From Bryoerythrophyllum caledonicum (lineage: Eukaryota; Streptophyta; Bryopsida; Pottiales; Pottiaceae): a DNA stretch of 64,000 nt. Each line of letters begins with the position of its first letter. Position 1 is the first letter of the stretch. The notes under the pieces were generated by a model, which saw only the letters and a program-made list of their open reading frames with translations, was not told where the DNA came from and ran no database searches. The translations under genes were made by a program, and so were the position numbers. The stretch is from NCBI GenBank assembly GCA_963971425.1, contig OZ020526.1, forward strand, positions 6,165,976-6,229,975. The letters run 5' to 3'. Shown here one piece after another: positions 35,637 to 47,300 of this stretch.

Positions 35637-35923
35637 CCAGGGCGAATTGACCCCTCATTCGTACTTACCCGAGGGGGTCACAAGGTGGTGGGGTCACAAG
35701 GTGGTGGGGCCAAACCTGGCCCCTATTTTGTATTTGGATGGGGCCTTATTTATAGCAAGGGAGCATCCTCAAGGCAAACAATGGCCGTTGGTCCCAAATT
35801 TGTCAAAAAAATCCAAACAAATCCTCTAGACCCCCCAAAATAAGAGGGCCAGAAAAATGACCCCATGCAATTAAGACGGGCCCACCTCGGGTAAGTACCA
35901 ACAAGGGGGTCAATTTGCCCTGG
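35637..35923. mobile_element. MITE with ~35-bp inverted ends, copy 1
   Basis: The left end is CCAGGGCGAATTGACCCC, continuing through ACTTACCCGAGG; the right end is CCTCGGGTAAGTAC through GGGGTCAATTTGCCCTGG. The interior holds AGGTGGTGGGGCCAAACC (a 17-bp stretch is doubled here) and a strong potential hairpin. Confidence 0.75.
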
Positions 35924-36016
35924 GGCATGGGACATAGGTTAGTGTAATAGAATTACTTCCCCCTTTCCAGGGTAAACACCTTTTGTCAAAAGTGTTCACT
36001 TTGAATAGGATGGCCA

Positions 36017-36286
36017 AGGAGAATTGACCCCCTCGCTTGTCCTTACCCGTAGGGGCCACGAGGTGGTGGGGCCAAACCTGGCCCCTATTTTGTTTTTGGA
36101 TGGGGACCTATTTAAAGCAAAGGAGGGTCATCAAGGGTAAACAATAGCTGTAGGCCCCAAATTTGTAAATAAAAATCCAGAAAAAAACCTCTGGACCCCC
36201 CAAAATAAGAGGGCCAGAAAATGACCCTATGGAATTAAGACGGGGCCCACCTCGGATAAGGACGAGCGAGGGGGTCAATTCTCCCT
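36017..36286. mobile_element. MITE with ~35-bp inverted ends, copy 2
   Basis: Same family and orientation as 35637-35923, about 95 bp away. Termini are AGGAGAATTGACCCCC and GGGGGTCAATTCTCCCT. Inner words such as GGTGGTGGGGCCAAACC and CCCCCCAAAATAAGAGGG are shared. Confidence 0.75.
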
Positions 36287-36607
36287 GACCAAATATGATA
36301 TTGTGGTAATGGCGAGGGTGGAATGACCCTCAAGGGCTGGATCTAGATAGATGGCTCATCCCTCTCCTGATTGCCGCATGGCCCCATTCAGCTCTAAACC
36401 TTGGAAATCATCAAGAAATCTTAAACCCTAAACCCTAAAATTTGATTTTTGAGCCCGAAATCCTAGTACCTGATCGTTGGGGAATATGGAAGGGATGACT
36501 TCCTCATCCATCTCCGCTTTGGGAGCCATTCCTCTACAGCCCTATGGGAGTGTCTCTACTCTTGTATGGTCACATTCGTCTGTGATAATGCCTCTTCTCT
36601 TGTTTGT

Positions 36608-36834
36608 TTAACCCCTAAAGGACCAACGTATCTACAAGGGTACAAGGCATTCCACTTTGACCGCAATCAACTTTCAATCTGTATGGTTGACTTTCACAAA
36701 ACTTTTGCCACATCATCTCATAATATAAGATTAGAAGAAGATCCTACAAATACATTTTCAAAAAGTTCTTCTTGGCAGTTTTTAACCAATGGAGTATAAA
36801 TTCCTCTAAAATGCCTTGGTCCTCTCCGGGTTAA
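36608..36834. mobile_element. TTAA-flanked MITE (piggyBac-like), 227 bp
   Basis: The left end is TTAACCCCTAAAGGACCAA; the right end is TTGGTCCTCTCCGGGTTAA. Confidence 0.65.
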
Positions 36835-37474
36835 TTTTGAAATTTTGGTTTTTTGTTTTCGTATATTCGTGAAAATGAATAGAATTTGCTAAAAGATAAA
36901 TTTTCGTGTCATCTGGGGCTTTTACATGTATTTTCTCTCTGGATAAGGCCTAGGGCACCACAGACTTTAGTAGTTTTTTACAATTGGGTTTTGACTTGTA
37001 GCAGTAAAGGTGGAAACCATAAAAATAGAAAAAGAGACTTCTACCCTCCGGGAAGCCAACTAAGCTGCCAAAACGGGGGCCTTGCCTGTAATAATTTACG
37101 ATGACCGCATCCTTTGTGACACCTACCAATAACTTCTCCCGCGTGGTATCAAGGTAAGCCCCCCATAACGAACAAAACCCATAGCCAACGCCTATAAAAT
37201 TGGGGTATATCCAACCCTCTTCCACCCCATTACAACCAACTCACCTCCAAAATGGAGGTTTGTTATTAGTCAAGACCCTTACTTTTGGTCGTTGGTTATG
37301 GGGGGTACCTACCGCTGGCCACCCACTAAACATGGCTGCACTGTTTGAAAATTCACAACTAATTCAATTTTCATCTAAAAAGTATGAAATCACTTGGGTT
37401 GGAATTGTAATTCTATTGGCTATCACTGAAAAATAATAGTAAAATTTATCTCCTCTCTCCATATGTGCACATTC
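36835..37474. other. no gene; loose inverted repeat
   Basis: GGTAAGCCCCCCATAACG (near 37152) is mirrored by GTTATGGGGGGTACCTACC (near 37295). This may be another small foldback element. Nothing else supported. Confidence 0.45.
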
Positions 37475-38407
37475 CTTAACCCCTAAAATTCTTTGCGATT
37501 TTCTTGTCAAAAACACTTCAAAACTACATATTCTAGTAAAAGAGAAGGTAAGAGTAAAAAAAATCTTCCATTACTATTTTTAACCTTAAGATATTAATTT
37601 AGAGTATGACTAAAACAAGTGGTAATTTTCTCAAATTTTTTCACCATATGAATTAGAAGATTATAGTATTTGAAGTGAAAAACATAGTCATTTTGGGACC
37701 ATTCAAAACACGATCAGCACACTTTGTTTCCTCGTGAAAAAATATCTCTTGCATCTTTTCTTTTGAGGAGATTTTACCAAATAAAAATAGACCATATAAG
37801 CTATACTTTCCCCAAATTTCAAATGAAAAAATAGTGTGTAGCATTCTCAAATTAGTATTGCAAGTAGAAGGGATTTAAAACTTGCTTATTTGCATATTTT
37901 TTTTTTGTAAATTGTGGATCTTGAAAATTCAAAATCCAAACGGTGAAATCGAAGTTTCATACTCCTTTTCAAAGTAGAAAAAATTAAAAGTACAAAAAAA
38001 AAAAATCTCTATCTTTTATATGGCAAAGAAGATTTTTTTTTGGCACCTTGCCCGAAAAGGTGTGAGAACTTTGATTCTCTTTTAAAAAAAGACATCAATT
38101 CCAAAAGTAGTTTTTTTTTCAAAATCACCAAATAGTATAATATTAGCTTCTTGTAAAAAAAATTCATAAATAATGGAGTGTTTTTACTATGTTGCCCGAG
38201 GTGCCCGACGAGTAGGAATTTTTACTTTGGGCATCATATTTTTTTTTTCCAATGTCCAAATGATGAATAAATTAGATCCCCATGAAGCTCTAACATTACC
38301 ACACCTTCAAAAAAAGTTTCAATAAAATATATCTAAAATTGACATCATAGGAACCTGCCCAAATTCTCAAAAAACCCGTTTTGGGACAATTGTCTTTTAG
38401 GGGTTAA
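37475..38407. mobile_element. TTAA-flanked MITE (piggyBac-like), 933 bp
   Basis: The left end is TTAACCCCTAAAATTCTTTG; the right end is TTGTCTTTTAGGGGTTAA. The subterminal AGGAACCTGCCCAAATT is the reverse of TTTGGGCAGGTTCCT at 32090. Non-coding. Confidence 0.65.
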
Positions 38408-39109
38408 CTTGTCGGTTTTAGGGGGGCTTACCTAAACCGTTAAAATCGAAGAAGAGCTTACCACGGAGTTACAGAAATCGACTCAAACTCAAGCAAGATC
38501 GGTTATTTTAGAGACGATTCTCTAGAAGAACTCTTGTTCGGCGTTCCTGTCGACGTAATTAGTAAACAAATTAGCTCTGTAAACGTCGGTGACAGAGACC
38601 GGTTCACGAGCGATCCGTCACTCTTGCAGAGCGTCGAGATCCGCCATCACTTTTGCATGCAACTGGTTGGATTCAGAGCTCAATCTCAGATCTGAGGGGT
38701 TGCCGAGGTTGAAGAATAATGAGAGTTGCAGACGACGCACATGGAGTTACAGCAAGGTTGTAATTTAGGGGAATATAATATCTGGAGGAGCCAGTATCGT
38801 TCCAGCGGTTCCTACTGGGCCTCGTTTTGTCGTCGTCATCTCCGCCCCTCGTTGCTTTCTCTTCGCGTGCGATCTGCTTCGTAGAATTCCGTCTTTTCAC
38901 TTCTGGATGTGGATTTGAGAGATATTTTCTGTGTTGGATTGCCCCACGTTGTCGTCTCTCGCATGTGTTTCGTTGGTACAGGAAAGGCTCGAGTGTGTTT
39001 TGATCTGGGTGCGGGAGTTGTTATCTGGAGAGATGAGGAAGCAGAGGATATGAGTGTGGGGGCGGAGTGAGTGGTGAAAGGTCGGGGTGGTCGGCCGACC
39101 GACGAGACA

Positions 39110-40868
39110 ATGGGTGTGGCGGCGTTGTGCAGCTCCAAATTCGTCGCCTCCAATGCCGCGGTGCAGCTCATGCTGCTGCCATCGCCGCTCGCCATCGACC
39201 GCTTCTTCCGAGACGGCGGCGTGCTGACGCGGTCCGTGAAGGGGGCCAAGGCTATGTCGAGGGGCTGGAGCATCCTCAGATCCCTGGGACGCAGAAGGAG
39301 AAATTCCGCCTCCACGCGAGGAGCGTCGGAGTCCTTCATTTGCAGAGCAAACTCTCTGGAGGGAGCCGGAGACTCGGCCGGAGAAGAGTATCAGGGCGAG
39401 GATCGTCGTCCCATTTCGGTTCGATTCGAGAATCAAGCGGACGCAGGAGTGCAGGAGTTGGAGACGAAGGCTGCGGTGAGCGTGCGATATGGCGCACCGG
39501 GCGACAGGTTTCGGAGATCTCCGTCGCCAGATTTCAGTGACGAGTTTTTTTCCAAGATGATGGAAGCGCTGGAAGCGTCTCACAACGCAACACCTCGAGT
39601 GCATAGCGATTTGCGTTCAAGCGCGCAGCATCTCGACGCTGCCGCGGGAGGGTCCGACTCCGACTCCCCCCCGCGCACACCCTCCGGTGGCTATGGCGTG
39701 GACGCCTGCAGAGAGCAGCTGCCGAGCGCGGTGCTCGGAATGGGCGGCGTGCAGCTCCCGTCGTCCATCAAGAAGCTTCGGCGCCGCGGCGCTGCGAACT
39801 GCGCCATCCGGAACGCGTTCGCGTCCATGCTGTACATGATCAAGGTGGTGCAGAGCCACGCGCTGCAGATCCGGCAGGCGCTCTTCTCGGAGTGGGACGT
39901 GCAGGAGGTCCTGCTCCTGGTGCACCGCGAGATGCAATCGTCGTTCGTGTGGCTCTTCCAGCAGGTGTTCGCCTGTACGCCCAAGCTCATGGTGTCGGTG
40001 ATGCTCCTGTTGGCCAATTTCACCGTCTACTCCACCGGCGCCAACATCCCCATCGCCATCACCTCCGAAACCCCCGCACCCATCGCCTCCTTCCTGTCGC
40101 GCAACCCACAACCTGCAGCATCTACAGATTTCATCTCCTCCACCAAGGCGCCCACCGACGCCGCGTCGCCGCACCTCGACGCCGCAGGCTCCGGAGGCAA
40201 TATCAACAACAACAGCCGCTCCTCATCGGGGTTTGACGGAGACTCATGGCTCAACGGCGCGCTCCACCCGAGATTCATGTTCTCGCAGAAGGATTTCACC
40301 TCTCCTTCACCGGTCTCCCACCTTCAGGAACCGGATCGTGAGATGGATGGGTGGGTTGAGAGGACTGTGAAGGATCTGGATGTGCGACTGGAGCAGGAGA
40401 CGACTCGACGATTGGTAGCCCCTGTTGTGGCTCATCTCGAATCCGACAACTACACCTGCTTCGACCGCACGGATCTCGAGTACCAGCACGCCATCTCTCT
40501 AGAGCCTCACAACTCGCTCCTGCTCGCGAATTACGCCCACTTCCTCTTCGTCGTCCGCCACGACAACGATCGGTATGTGCCCTCACCTTCTCCCGATGCA
40601 TAACCCCTTTTCTAGACATCTTTCTGAGGTTCGGTTTCGATTTTGCAGAGCGGAAGGGTACTTCCACCAGGCGATGCAGGTGGATCCCATGGACGCCACC
40701 ATTCTGGGCCGGTTCGCGAGCTTCCTGTGGCTTGCGCGCGGCAACCGAAGCGGCGCGGAGCGCGCGTACAAGGCCGCGATGGCCGCCGATCCGGAGAGCT
40801 CCTTTCCTGCAGGAAGCTACGCGCATTTCCTGTGGCATTCAGGAGATGGCGAGAATTCCATGAGATAG
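39110..40868 (+). CDS. plant TPR-like membrane-associated protein, two exons
   Basis: Exons 39110-40572 and 40649-40868 (donor CG/GTATGTG, acceptor TTTTGCAG) give 560 residues. I chose ATG 39110 (MGVAALCSSKF); the frame upstream has no ATG. The C-terminal 105 residues hold three TPR-like helical repeats of the form (L)xxNYAHFL, AEGYFHQAMQVDP, LGRFASFLW and AERAYKAAMAADP, split by the intron. Around residues 290-315 is a hydrophobic segment (MVSVMLLLANFTVYS) preceded by a helical block. This layout matches a plant-wide family of TPR proteins of unknown function, some of which are described as chloroplast or membrane associated. The N-terminal third is Ser/Arg-rich and low in conservation. GC content is much higher than the surrounding DNA, especially at third positions. 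No breaks seen. Function is not established. Confidence 0.88.
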
Positions 40869-41704
40869 CGATGCACATCATGTAAATAGTTCATCGCTAT
40901 AATCGTCATGCGTGCAAACAAGCTTGACGTTCCAGGCGCTGATTTTGTTGAGAGAGACGATGGCGGCTTTTCACTTAGTTGCTGCCACTCAATTTCTTCA
41001 GATGGTGAGACTTTGTTGTAAAGCTGTACAAGATGTGGCATTCTGAAGAAATTTCCCTTGATGACACGCCCATTTGTTGGTGTGAAAGCTGTTATTTGGT
41101 TAAACGGATCATGGAAGTTCACGAAAACTGCTGATGTTGTGAATGTGAATGATTGTATTGTGGCGTGATGGTGCAACTTTTGAACGAGGAACCCGTCTTT
41201 GTTTGGTACACTTTTGGTGGCTGTTCGATGAAAACACTGAATTTAAGCTCCTCAGAACAGCGATATACTCGCTCTCTATTATCCGCATTAGAAGTTGAAG
41301 GCCACCTACGCGAAGGAAATTCTTCACTACCGTTTTCCTCTTGGACAAAATTATATAAACGTAGAAGCATTTAATGTCGATTATAGTAATTATAAATGAG
41401 AGAATAATTCAAAATTCATGATCTTGTTGCCTGACTTGACAAATTTCTCCGGTATTTTCAAATTATTACAAGTCATAACCACAAAGGCTTCTTCTTCACT
41501 TTTCCAAGAAGACCTTTCTTCGTGGATCGGAGCCAATGATACGATTAACGGTCGGAACTGGAACATTCTCGCTCGTATTATACTTCCTTTCCCTTATCTG
41601 AAATCTATACACACATTACCGACTGGCACTTTTATGGCACACAAGAGAAGAGCAGCCCGACGACAACAGCAGCAGCTGAACCAGAACCCACTCCGACTTT
41701 CTCT
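40869..41704. other. intergenic, convergent gene ends
   Basis: Lies between the ends of the TPR gene (+) and VTI1 (-). No gene supported; presumably both 3' UTRs. Confidence 0.6.
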
Positions 41705-43556
41705 CTACCTAGAAACTTTCACGTAGATCACCAAGATGATGGCGAGGATTAGGACGCTGATTATGCTCCCCATGATCCACTTGTTGCGCGACATGCGCCG
41801 AGACATTGAGTTCAGGATTCGCCGACTCTTTCCAATGTTGTCGTCCACGCCATGGAGCTGCAACAAAGACATGAAATGTATCAGGTAACTCTTTCAAAGA
41901 TAACTCATTAGAGCCAAGCAAGATATTAGAGTTGTTTATAAGTGAGGCAAAAAGATACCATAAGTCAAATCCAATGAAATCAATGAGGTTATTTGTAAAG
42001 GGAGGCAAAGATACTAAAATCAGTTCGAACTTAGAAGCGCTTTCATACTTAAAACAAGGATTCCAGTAAACGACTACCACGCTCTTTCAATGATCTATCA
42101 AGAGTGAACAAAGAGTAAAATTGTAGATAAGAAGAAAAGCATCATTATCAAACTTTGGAACTTTACAGAAACTGAAACGTACCGTATTCTGAGCATGAAG
42201 GAGAGTTTGTCGTTGTGAGTGCAGGTCTTGAAGAATGGACACACCTAGCTCCTCCGTCTCCAAAAGCGCCCTCTTGCTCTCCTTGATTCGTTCACCGGAT
42301 TGGTTGAGGCGCTCCGTGGACATCAGCAATCTACCTCTCTGGTCGTGGGTGGGCTGCACAGACGAGTCAAATAATGAGTCTCAGCTATTATTGCTTGCAA
42401 GTAAAACTTCTGGTTTCAACATCAGATCCGGGGGTCAAACTTGCTGAGACATTCAATACGTATTCCATGTTCAAGCTCTAAATGGAAAGGGCAGATTCCA
42501 GAACATTCTGAACCAGCCTTTCATTTGAGGAGGATTAGTAACTACCAAACTGAAAGATGAAAATTCAAACAAAGTGGCCATCAAAGGGGAAAAAAACAAG
42601 TCAAAAGGGCACACTACAGAACATTCTAGAACTGGGGTGGCCTTCCGTTTATGATTCCAAAGTGCAAGAGACTAATGACCATAAAGCAAGTGGCCACAAA
42701 GGAAAGAATTTGATGTGGGTGAGGATGCTGATTCCTAAATGAATTCTTGAACCAAAGCTGGAAGAGGCTGCTAAAAATGAAGGACTAGACATGACCTAGG
42801 ACTGGTTCTTAAATGTTTAGAGGAGCATGGGAGAGAAAACAAGAGCAGTCAATTACGACCACCAAGAAAAAGGATTCATAAGAAAGGATACTTACATTGG
42901 CGTGATCAGCCATTCCGGACTCAAGCAGGTCATCTCTGGCGGCCGCAGCATCAGTCGAGGCAGACTTCTTCACATCTCGCTTCAAGTTATTCAAATCGGA
43001 CTTGTACTCCCGCAACTTGGCTAGCAAGGTAGCTTTCTGCGTCGGAGGCAAGCTCCTGGCCTCCAAATCCATACGGCGAATCTGGCGCATAGAAAACCAA
43101 TCAATCAAAAACCCTTTTTGCAACATACCTGAATCCGAAGAGAACACTATCTCGACCAATCATTAAACCAAAAACGAATCAATGAAAGCTGAAAACCCCT
43201 GAGAATTTCGTGCAACACTGCTGCTTAATATACTTCTTAGTTCTGAAAGACCCGATAGTTCTTAGAAACTCTACATCTGTTTAAGCTAAAAAACCTGGAA
43301 TTCATTGAGAGAGTCGTACCAGAGAATCTGCTTCATCGAGCCCGGTTTTGAGCTCCGTGAGTTTATGTTTCTTCTCCTCTACACCAAAAAAAACCCACAC
43401 ATCATCAGAACCCCATCTCCCCCCCCAAAAAGATCAAACCCCAATTGCGAAGCGAGCCTCACCGCCATGAAGCGCCGGCACAGAAGTGCACTTGCGGGAC
43501 AAGTTCGCCGAGAGCTCGCAGTACTGCCGCTCGTAACCATCGAAGATTTCACTCAT
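41705..43556 (-). CDS. VTI1: VTI1-type Qb-SNARE, five exons, complete
   Basis: Exons on the minus strand: 43556-43463, 43378-43320, 43081-42896, 42353-42183 and 41857-41705. All introns are GT-AG and phases match. The product is 220 residues, the usual length for plant VTI11. It starts MSEIFDGYERQYCELSANLS (habc helix), continues MDLEARSLPP, LLAKLREYKSDLNNLKRDVK and ESGMADH, then the SNARE motif (RLLMSTERLNQSGERIKESK to LHAQNTLHGVDDNIGKS, roughly 122-180). It ends in a C-terminal anchor (WIMGSIISVLILAIILVIYV, 197-216). Vti1 proteins are tail-anchored SNAREs that act in fusion between trans-Golgi, prevacuolar compartment and vacuole, pairing with Qa, Qc and R-SNAREs. The central DLHSQRQTL (155-163) should contain the zero-layer Gln. 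The gene looks intact and is a reliable host anchor for the window. Confidence 0.96.
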
Positions 43557-44241
43557 CGCGACGTCCGGCTATCAATCCAACAACCCTACAACCAAAACCC
43601 ACCAACCTCGTCAACAACCCAAACCCTAAAACCCAGATCCAGCCCCGAATCGCCCACAACCCACAAAAACCCACCGCGATCTTGCTCTCCAGGAATTGAA
43701 GGAAACAAAAAGCATCAAAAATTGAGCCTACCTGAAGCCAAATTCGCGACTAAAGCAGGGACTATTCGGTGAAGGAGACGAAGCGCGATGCGCGTGGAGT
43801 GTGCACGCATTGAAGTGAGGGCCACGGCGCGAGGAGGTCGTGATTGTGGTGAGGCCCGGCACCGCGCGCTTCGGGTCGCGTGCACTGCTCGGTAAAATAG
43901 CGTGTGCTCGTAGGAAATAACGCCACGATCAATTCATAAGAGACATGTGTCCTCGAAACTCTACAGATTCTTAAGAAAATTGTGGGCTTAGGGTCCGGTG
44001 TGGGTTTACTGCACCCCTCTATCTCACGGCGTATTCGTTGGAGTGAGGCCCGGCACTGTCCGCTGTGGTTCCCGTGTCAAACGGATGGGCCCTCTAAAAT
44101 AGCGTGTGCTGGCAGTTCTGTCCCGGGGAGACATTTCTCTTTTGGAATCAACGGATAGAGAAGATAAGCCGTTTGTCATACCGTGTCCCACTACTTTACC
44201 GCGCGCTAGGAGTAATATTGGCTCACAATATGTACATCAAC
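43557..44241. other. VTI1 upstream region
   Basis: Contains the VTI1 5' flank and promoter. CGCGATGAG surrounds the VTI1 start. Two GAGGCCCGGCAC words (about 43851 and 44045) mark a short duplication with GTGTGCTxG following. No gene seen. Confidence 0.5.
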
Positions 44242-45653
44242 TTAACCCTTAAGCGTCGGACCTAAATCCATGTATGAAATGAGATGGATGGACCTATAAC
44301 CGTTGGTGTTCTTGCAAAGATCTGTAGACGTGTGGAGAATGTAGAAATAGAACAAGGGTTGTGCCAATATTAGAGAAGGGGTAATTTGCAAGGATAAAGT
44401 GTTGCTTAAGTACTTAAAGAATGGATTCAAAAGAAGGAATTGATGATTTCAATCAAGGTACAATATTTTGCATAACTTGAGCAGCTGATTCAAAAAGGAG
44501 AAAGGAATTTCACAAAAGGTTGTACGGATTAGCAAAATGCATCAGTACAAAACATACTAAGAAATAGATAGAGAGAGCTCATACCATGAGCAGGAGACAC
44601 CAGGAATTGAAGAAAAATAGCTTTGCAAATGAGAGTATGTGCTAGAAGGGCAACTAAGTGGGACTGTGCAAACGGAGAGCAGCCCATAGTGTGCCATGCG
44701 CTGCCCACATTCGATGATTTAGGAATGGGCGAAGATGCATGATGTAGTGGCGGGTCCCGGCTCTGACAGTTCCGAGTTGTTCCAGAATTTTGAAAATGAC
44801 GTACTAAGTTGGTGACTGTTACTAACAACTTGGTAACAATTTGTTGAGTGGATGTAGCATTTTCCTCGTCGTTTTGTCCAGCTTGGCCGTGAGTTGGATT
44901 GGTGTCTCACAACAACAGCAACTTGAATGTGTTGTTTCATGTTTGTGCTTGCACGAACACATGGGTCTCTACTTTGTTGTTCTACACGATTACCGTGTTG
45001 TTTCATGTCTGATCATTGTGGTCTCCAGTTTATGTTTCATGTCCGCATTTGCTCTAGAATCTCTTTGACATAATCGTTTCATGTTAGTGCTTGTGATGAG
45101 ATCTGCTTCACATGATCAATCAATGTCCTAGATGAGCAAATTTGTGGAGCAATGCGTCTTACGTTGTCGATTGCTCGTGCACCCTAAGCTGACGACGTTT
45201 TCCAATGTTCTTCGGAACTCACCACCTAGGCTTTGCATATATAGAAAGAATGAGTTCCATGTGCTAATGTAATCAATCAATGTGAATGGTTCCACCATGG
45301 GAAAGTACCCTCCTTTGACAGGGCAACACGCCCATGATCTAAATACAATGTTCTTAAATTCAACCTATTCTTCATTCGAACACATGGTCTACTAAAAAAA
45401 GTGTTGCCCATATACAAAACATTTCCTTCAAGCATCTAGCTTGCAAAGCTGTTGCACCCGTTTTTATTATGCCCTTTGCTACTGACAAAAATTGCACACC
45501 CCTACGAAGGATTTCTAAAGTGCATGTGGTGCAAACACTCATTGACAACATCTGTACACAAAATTGGATGAAAAATGTTATTTCTCATCCTTGGGAGGTG
45601 TTTTAAGTTAGTAAATTGACCAGATTTTGGTCACCCCGATACTTAAGGGTTGA
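44242..45653. mobile_element. TTAA-type element, ~1.4 kb
   Basis: The left end is TTAACCCTTAAGCGTCGG; the right end is CCGATACTTAAGGGTTGA, an inverted repeat of about 16 bp with TTGA at the right edge. At 45650 a second left-type end (TTGACCCTTAAACGTCAG) starts immediately, overlapping the first in a GGGTTGACCC palindrome. The interior is non-coding. Confidence 0.5.
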
Positions 45654-45710
45654 CCCTTAAACGTCAGAAGGTGCCACTGGTGACCACAATATTCTCACAT
45701 ATAGTGTTGT

Positions 45711-45760
45711 ATCTATATCTATAAAAGAATACAGGATGACAAATGAACGCGCCGATGGAT
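45711..45760 (+). promoter_or_regulatory. duplicated TATA-like segment
   Basis: ATCTATATCTATAAAAGAAT followed by ACAxGATGACAAA and a GATGGATGAAC word recurs at 47246-47300. CTATAAAAG is a plausible TATA box. Each copy lies just upstream of a captured exon fragment. Confidence 0.45.
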
Positions 45761-45772
45761 GAACTCTGGACC

Positions 45773-45909
45773 AGCACACCCAGAAGCCAGCCGACCCGAA
45801 GCTGGAGCGCGATACGAGCGCGGACGTGATTGTGGTGGGCGCCGGAATCTCCGGCCTCAACATCGCCTACAACCTCCTACAGGCGGGGAAAAGCGTCATC
45901 GTGTTGTAG
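45773..45909 (+). pseudogene. FAD-dependent oxidoreductase fragment (Rossmann motif)
   Basis: The frame reads ADVIVVGAGISGLNIAYNL then LQAGKSVIVL, a textbook dinucleotide-binding fold (GxGxxG, then a VIVL strand that normally ends in Glu). Here TAG (45907-45909) stands at the place of that Glu. This is the N-terminal motif of amine-oxidase or similar flavoproteins. Only about 45 codons remain, with no rest of the enzyme nearby. It lies next to prolidase and LQY1 exon fragments on the same strand, which suggests captured pieces of host genes. Which flavoprotein it came from cannot be told. Confidence 0.65.
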
Positions 45910-45955
45910 TCGCGAGTGCATATGAAAAATTGCATTTAGGGTTTGCGACAGGTGA

Positions 45956-46308
45956 AGAACTCGGAGCAGTGCGGGACATCGCCACCGGCGCCTTCACCCT
46001 CTTCTGCCCGCGCCTAGACCCTGAGTACGCCGTGTGGCTGGACCAGATCCAACCGCCCTTGCACTTCCAGCACCTCTACGACGTGGACGAGGTCTACAAC
46101 GTCGACGAGATGGCGGACATCTTGAAGGATCGTGCGTTGTATGTGCTCTATGGGGAGAACACCGACAGCAGGAGCTTCGCGCAGCCAACGGAGTTTCCAG
46201 GCATTGAGAGGTGGAGCCTGGATAAGGAGGTGTTGCATCCGGTCTTCAGCGAGTGCCATGTGCACAAGTCAAGCCTGGAAATCAAGCTCATGTGCTATAC
46301 GTGCAAGG
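45956..46308 (+). pseudogene. PEPD: prolidase (Xaa-Pro dipeptidase) exon fragment
   Basis: The frame (VRDIATGAFTLFCPRLDPEY, then AVWLDQIQPPLHFQHLYDVD and EVYNVDEMADILK) matches the N-terminal domain of eukaryotic prolidase, residues about 100-210 in the human protein as I recall it (TLFVPRL..., NTDSG..., F.GI..., LHP...ECRV.K...E). It continues with YGENTDS, FPGIERWSLDKEVLHPVFSE and ends CYTCK at a GTATGT donor. It therefore looks like a genomic exon, not a processed copy. The metal-binding catalytic domain is absent. No matching downstream exon follows within the window before the unrelated LQY1 piece. Probably a captured fragment. Confidence 0.75.
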
Positions 46309-47245
46309 TATGTGTGAGCATGTTGCAGCTTTGATTCTTTGGAGCATATTCATGAATCATAACGATCGACGTGATCAAGATGAAGGTACTTCTAACACAA
46401 CGCACTCTACTTTTGAGTATCAAATCTCAATATGATGTATTACGCAAATTATTGTCTTTTTACAGTGTAACCTAACCGTCACCATTATTTCAAATGATAG
46501 TTTAGGGCCCACAAATCACTAAGTTTTCTCCATGATGAGTGGATAGAGGCTCGAGCATAATTGGTCAACGAAGCTAATTACCGTAGAGTGACAGTTGGTA
46601 TGAATAACGGTACCAAAAAGAGTCCTATATAGTCTGGTGCACAAGTTTACATTTACATACTGATACCAGTGTTCGGCAAAATGGCCAGGCCCTAAAATCT
46701 TAACCGGTGAACATTCCATGCGACCGAGAACAATTCAGGTAAGCGCTGAAATTAAACCTAAATCACCAGTGGAATCATTCGTAGATAGTCACATTTGCAG
46801 CCTGAGAATCGACAAACTCAACTCGAATGTTGCCAGTGTAAAAACCTATCTTCAAGCTTCAACCAATTTGATAGTTTAGACCTCATGCTCCAGAAATCGG
46901 AAGGAAAACATATGCAAATAACCAACCTCCGATTGCGGCACCAATGAACCAAGAAGCACAAGCTCAATGCATTGAAAGAGGCAAGAAGAAGCAGCTCCGG
47001 TACAAATCGCAATGCACATACCAGCAGATACCAATAGAAAGGATACAACAAACCAACCAATCAATAGAAGTGCACCAACTTCAACTGTTGCACCAAGGAT
47101 GAAAATACGTTGTGAACAAATTCTGATGCTGCAAGGGCTCACAAACCACCTAGAGCCACATAAGAACCCATTCAGGAGGCGATCACCAAGGATCCAAGAT
47201 AAAGATGACAACTCAACTTCAATGCATTGGAAGAGGCAACAATTC

Positions 47246-47300
47246 CGATGAACATCTATATCTATAAAAGAATACATGATGACAAACGATCCCAAATGGA
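47246..47300 (+). promoter_or_regulatory. duplicated TATA-like segment, second copy
   Basis: ATCTATATCTATAAAAGAAT then ACATGATGACAAA, as at 45711-45760. It precedes the LQY1-like exon. Confidence 0.45.

Noticed and set aside
38836-39604. Minus-strand frames opposite the TPR gene
   Set aside because: Antisense to a conserved, well-spliced coding region with high GC content; no domains of their own.
46876-47295. Minus-strand hydrophobic 139-codon frame
   Set aside because: It covers the duplicated TATA-bearing leader segment and has no recognisable features.
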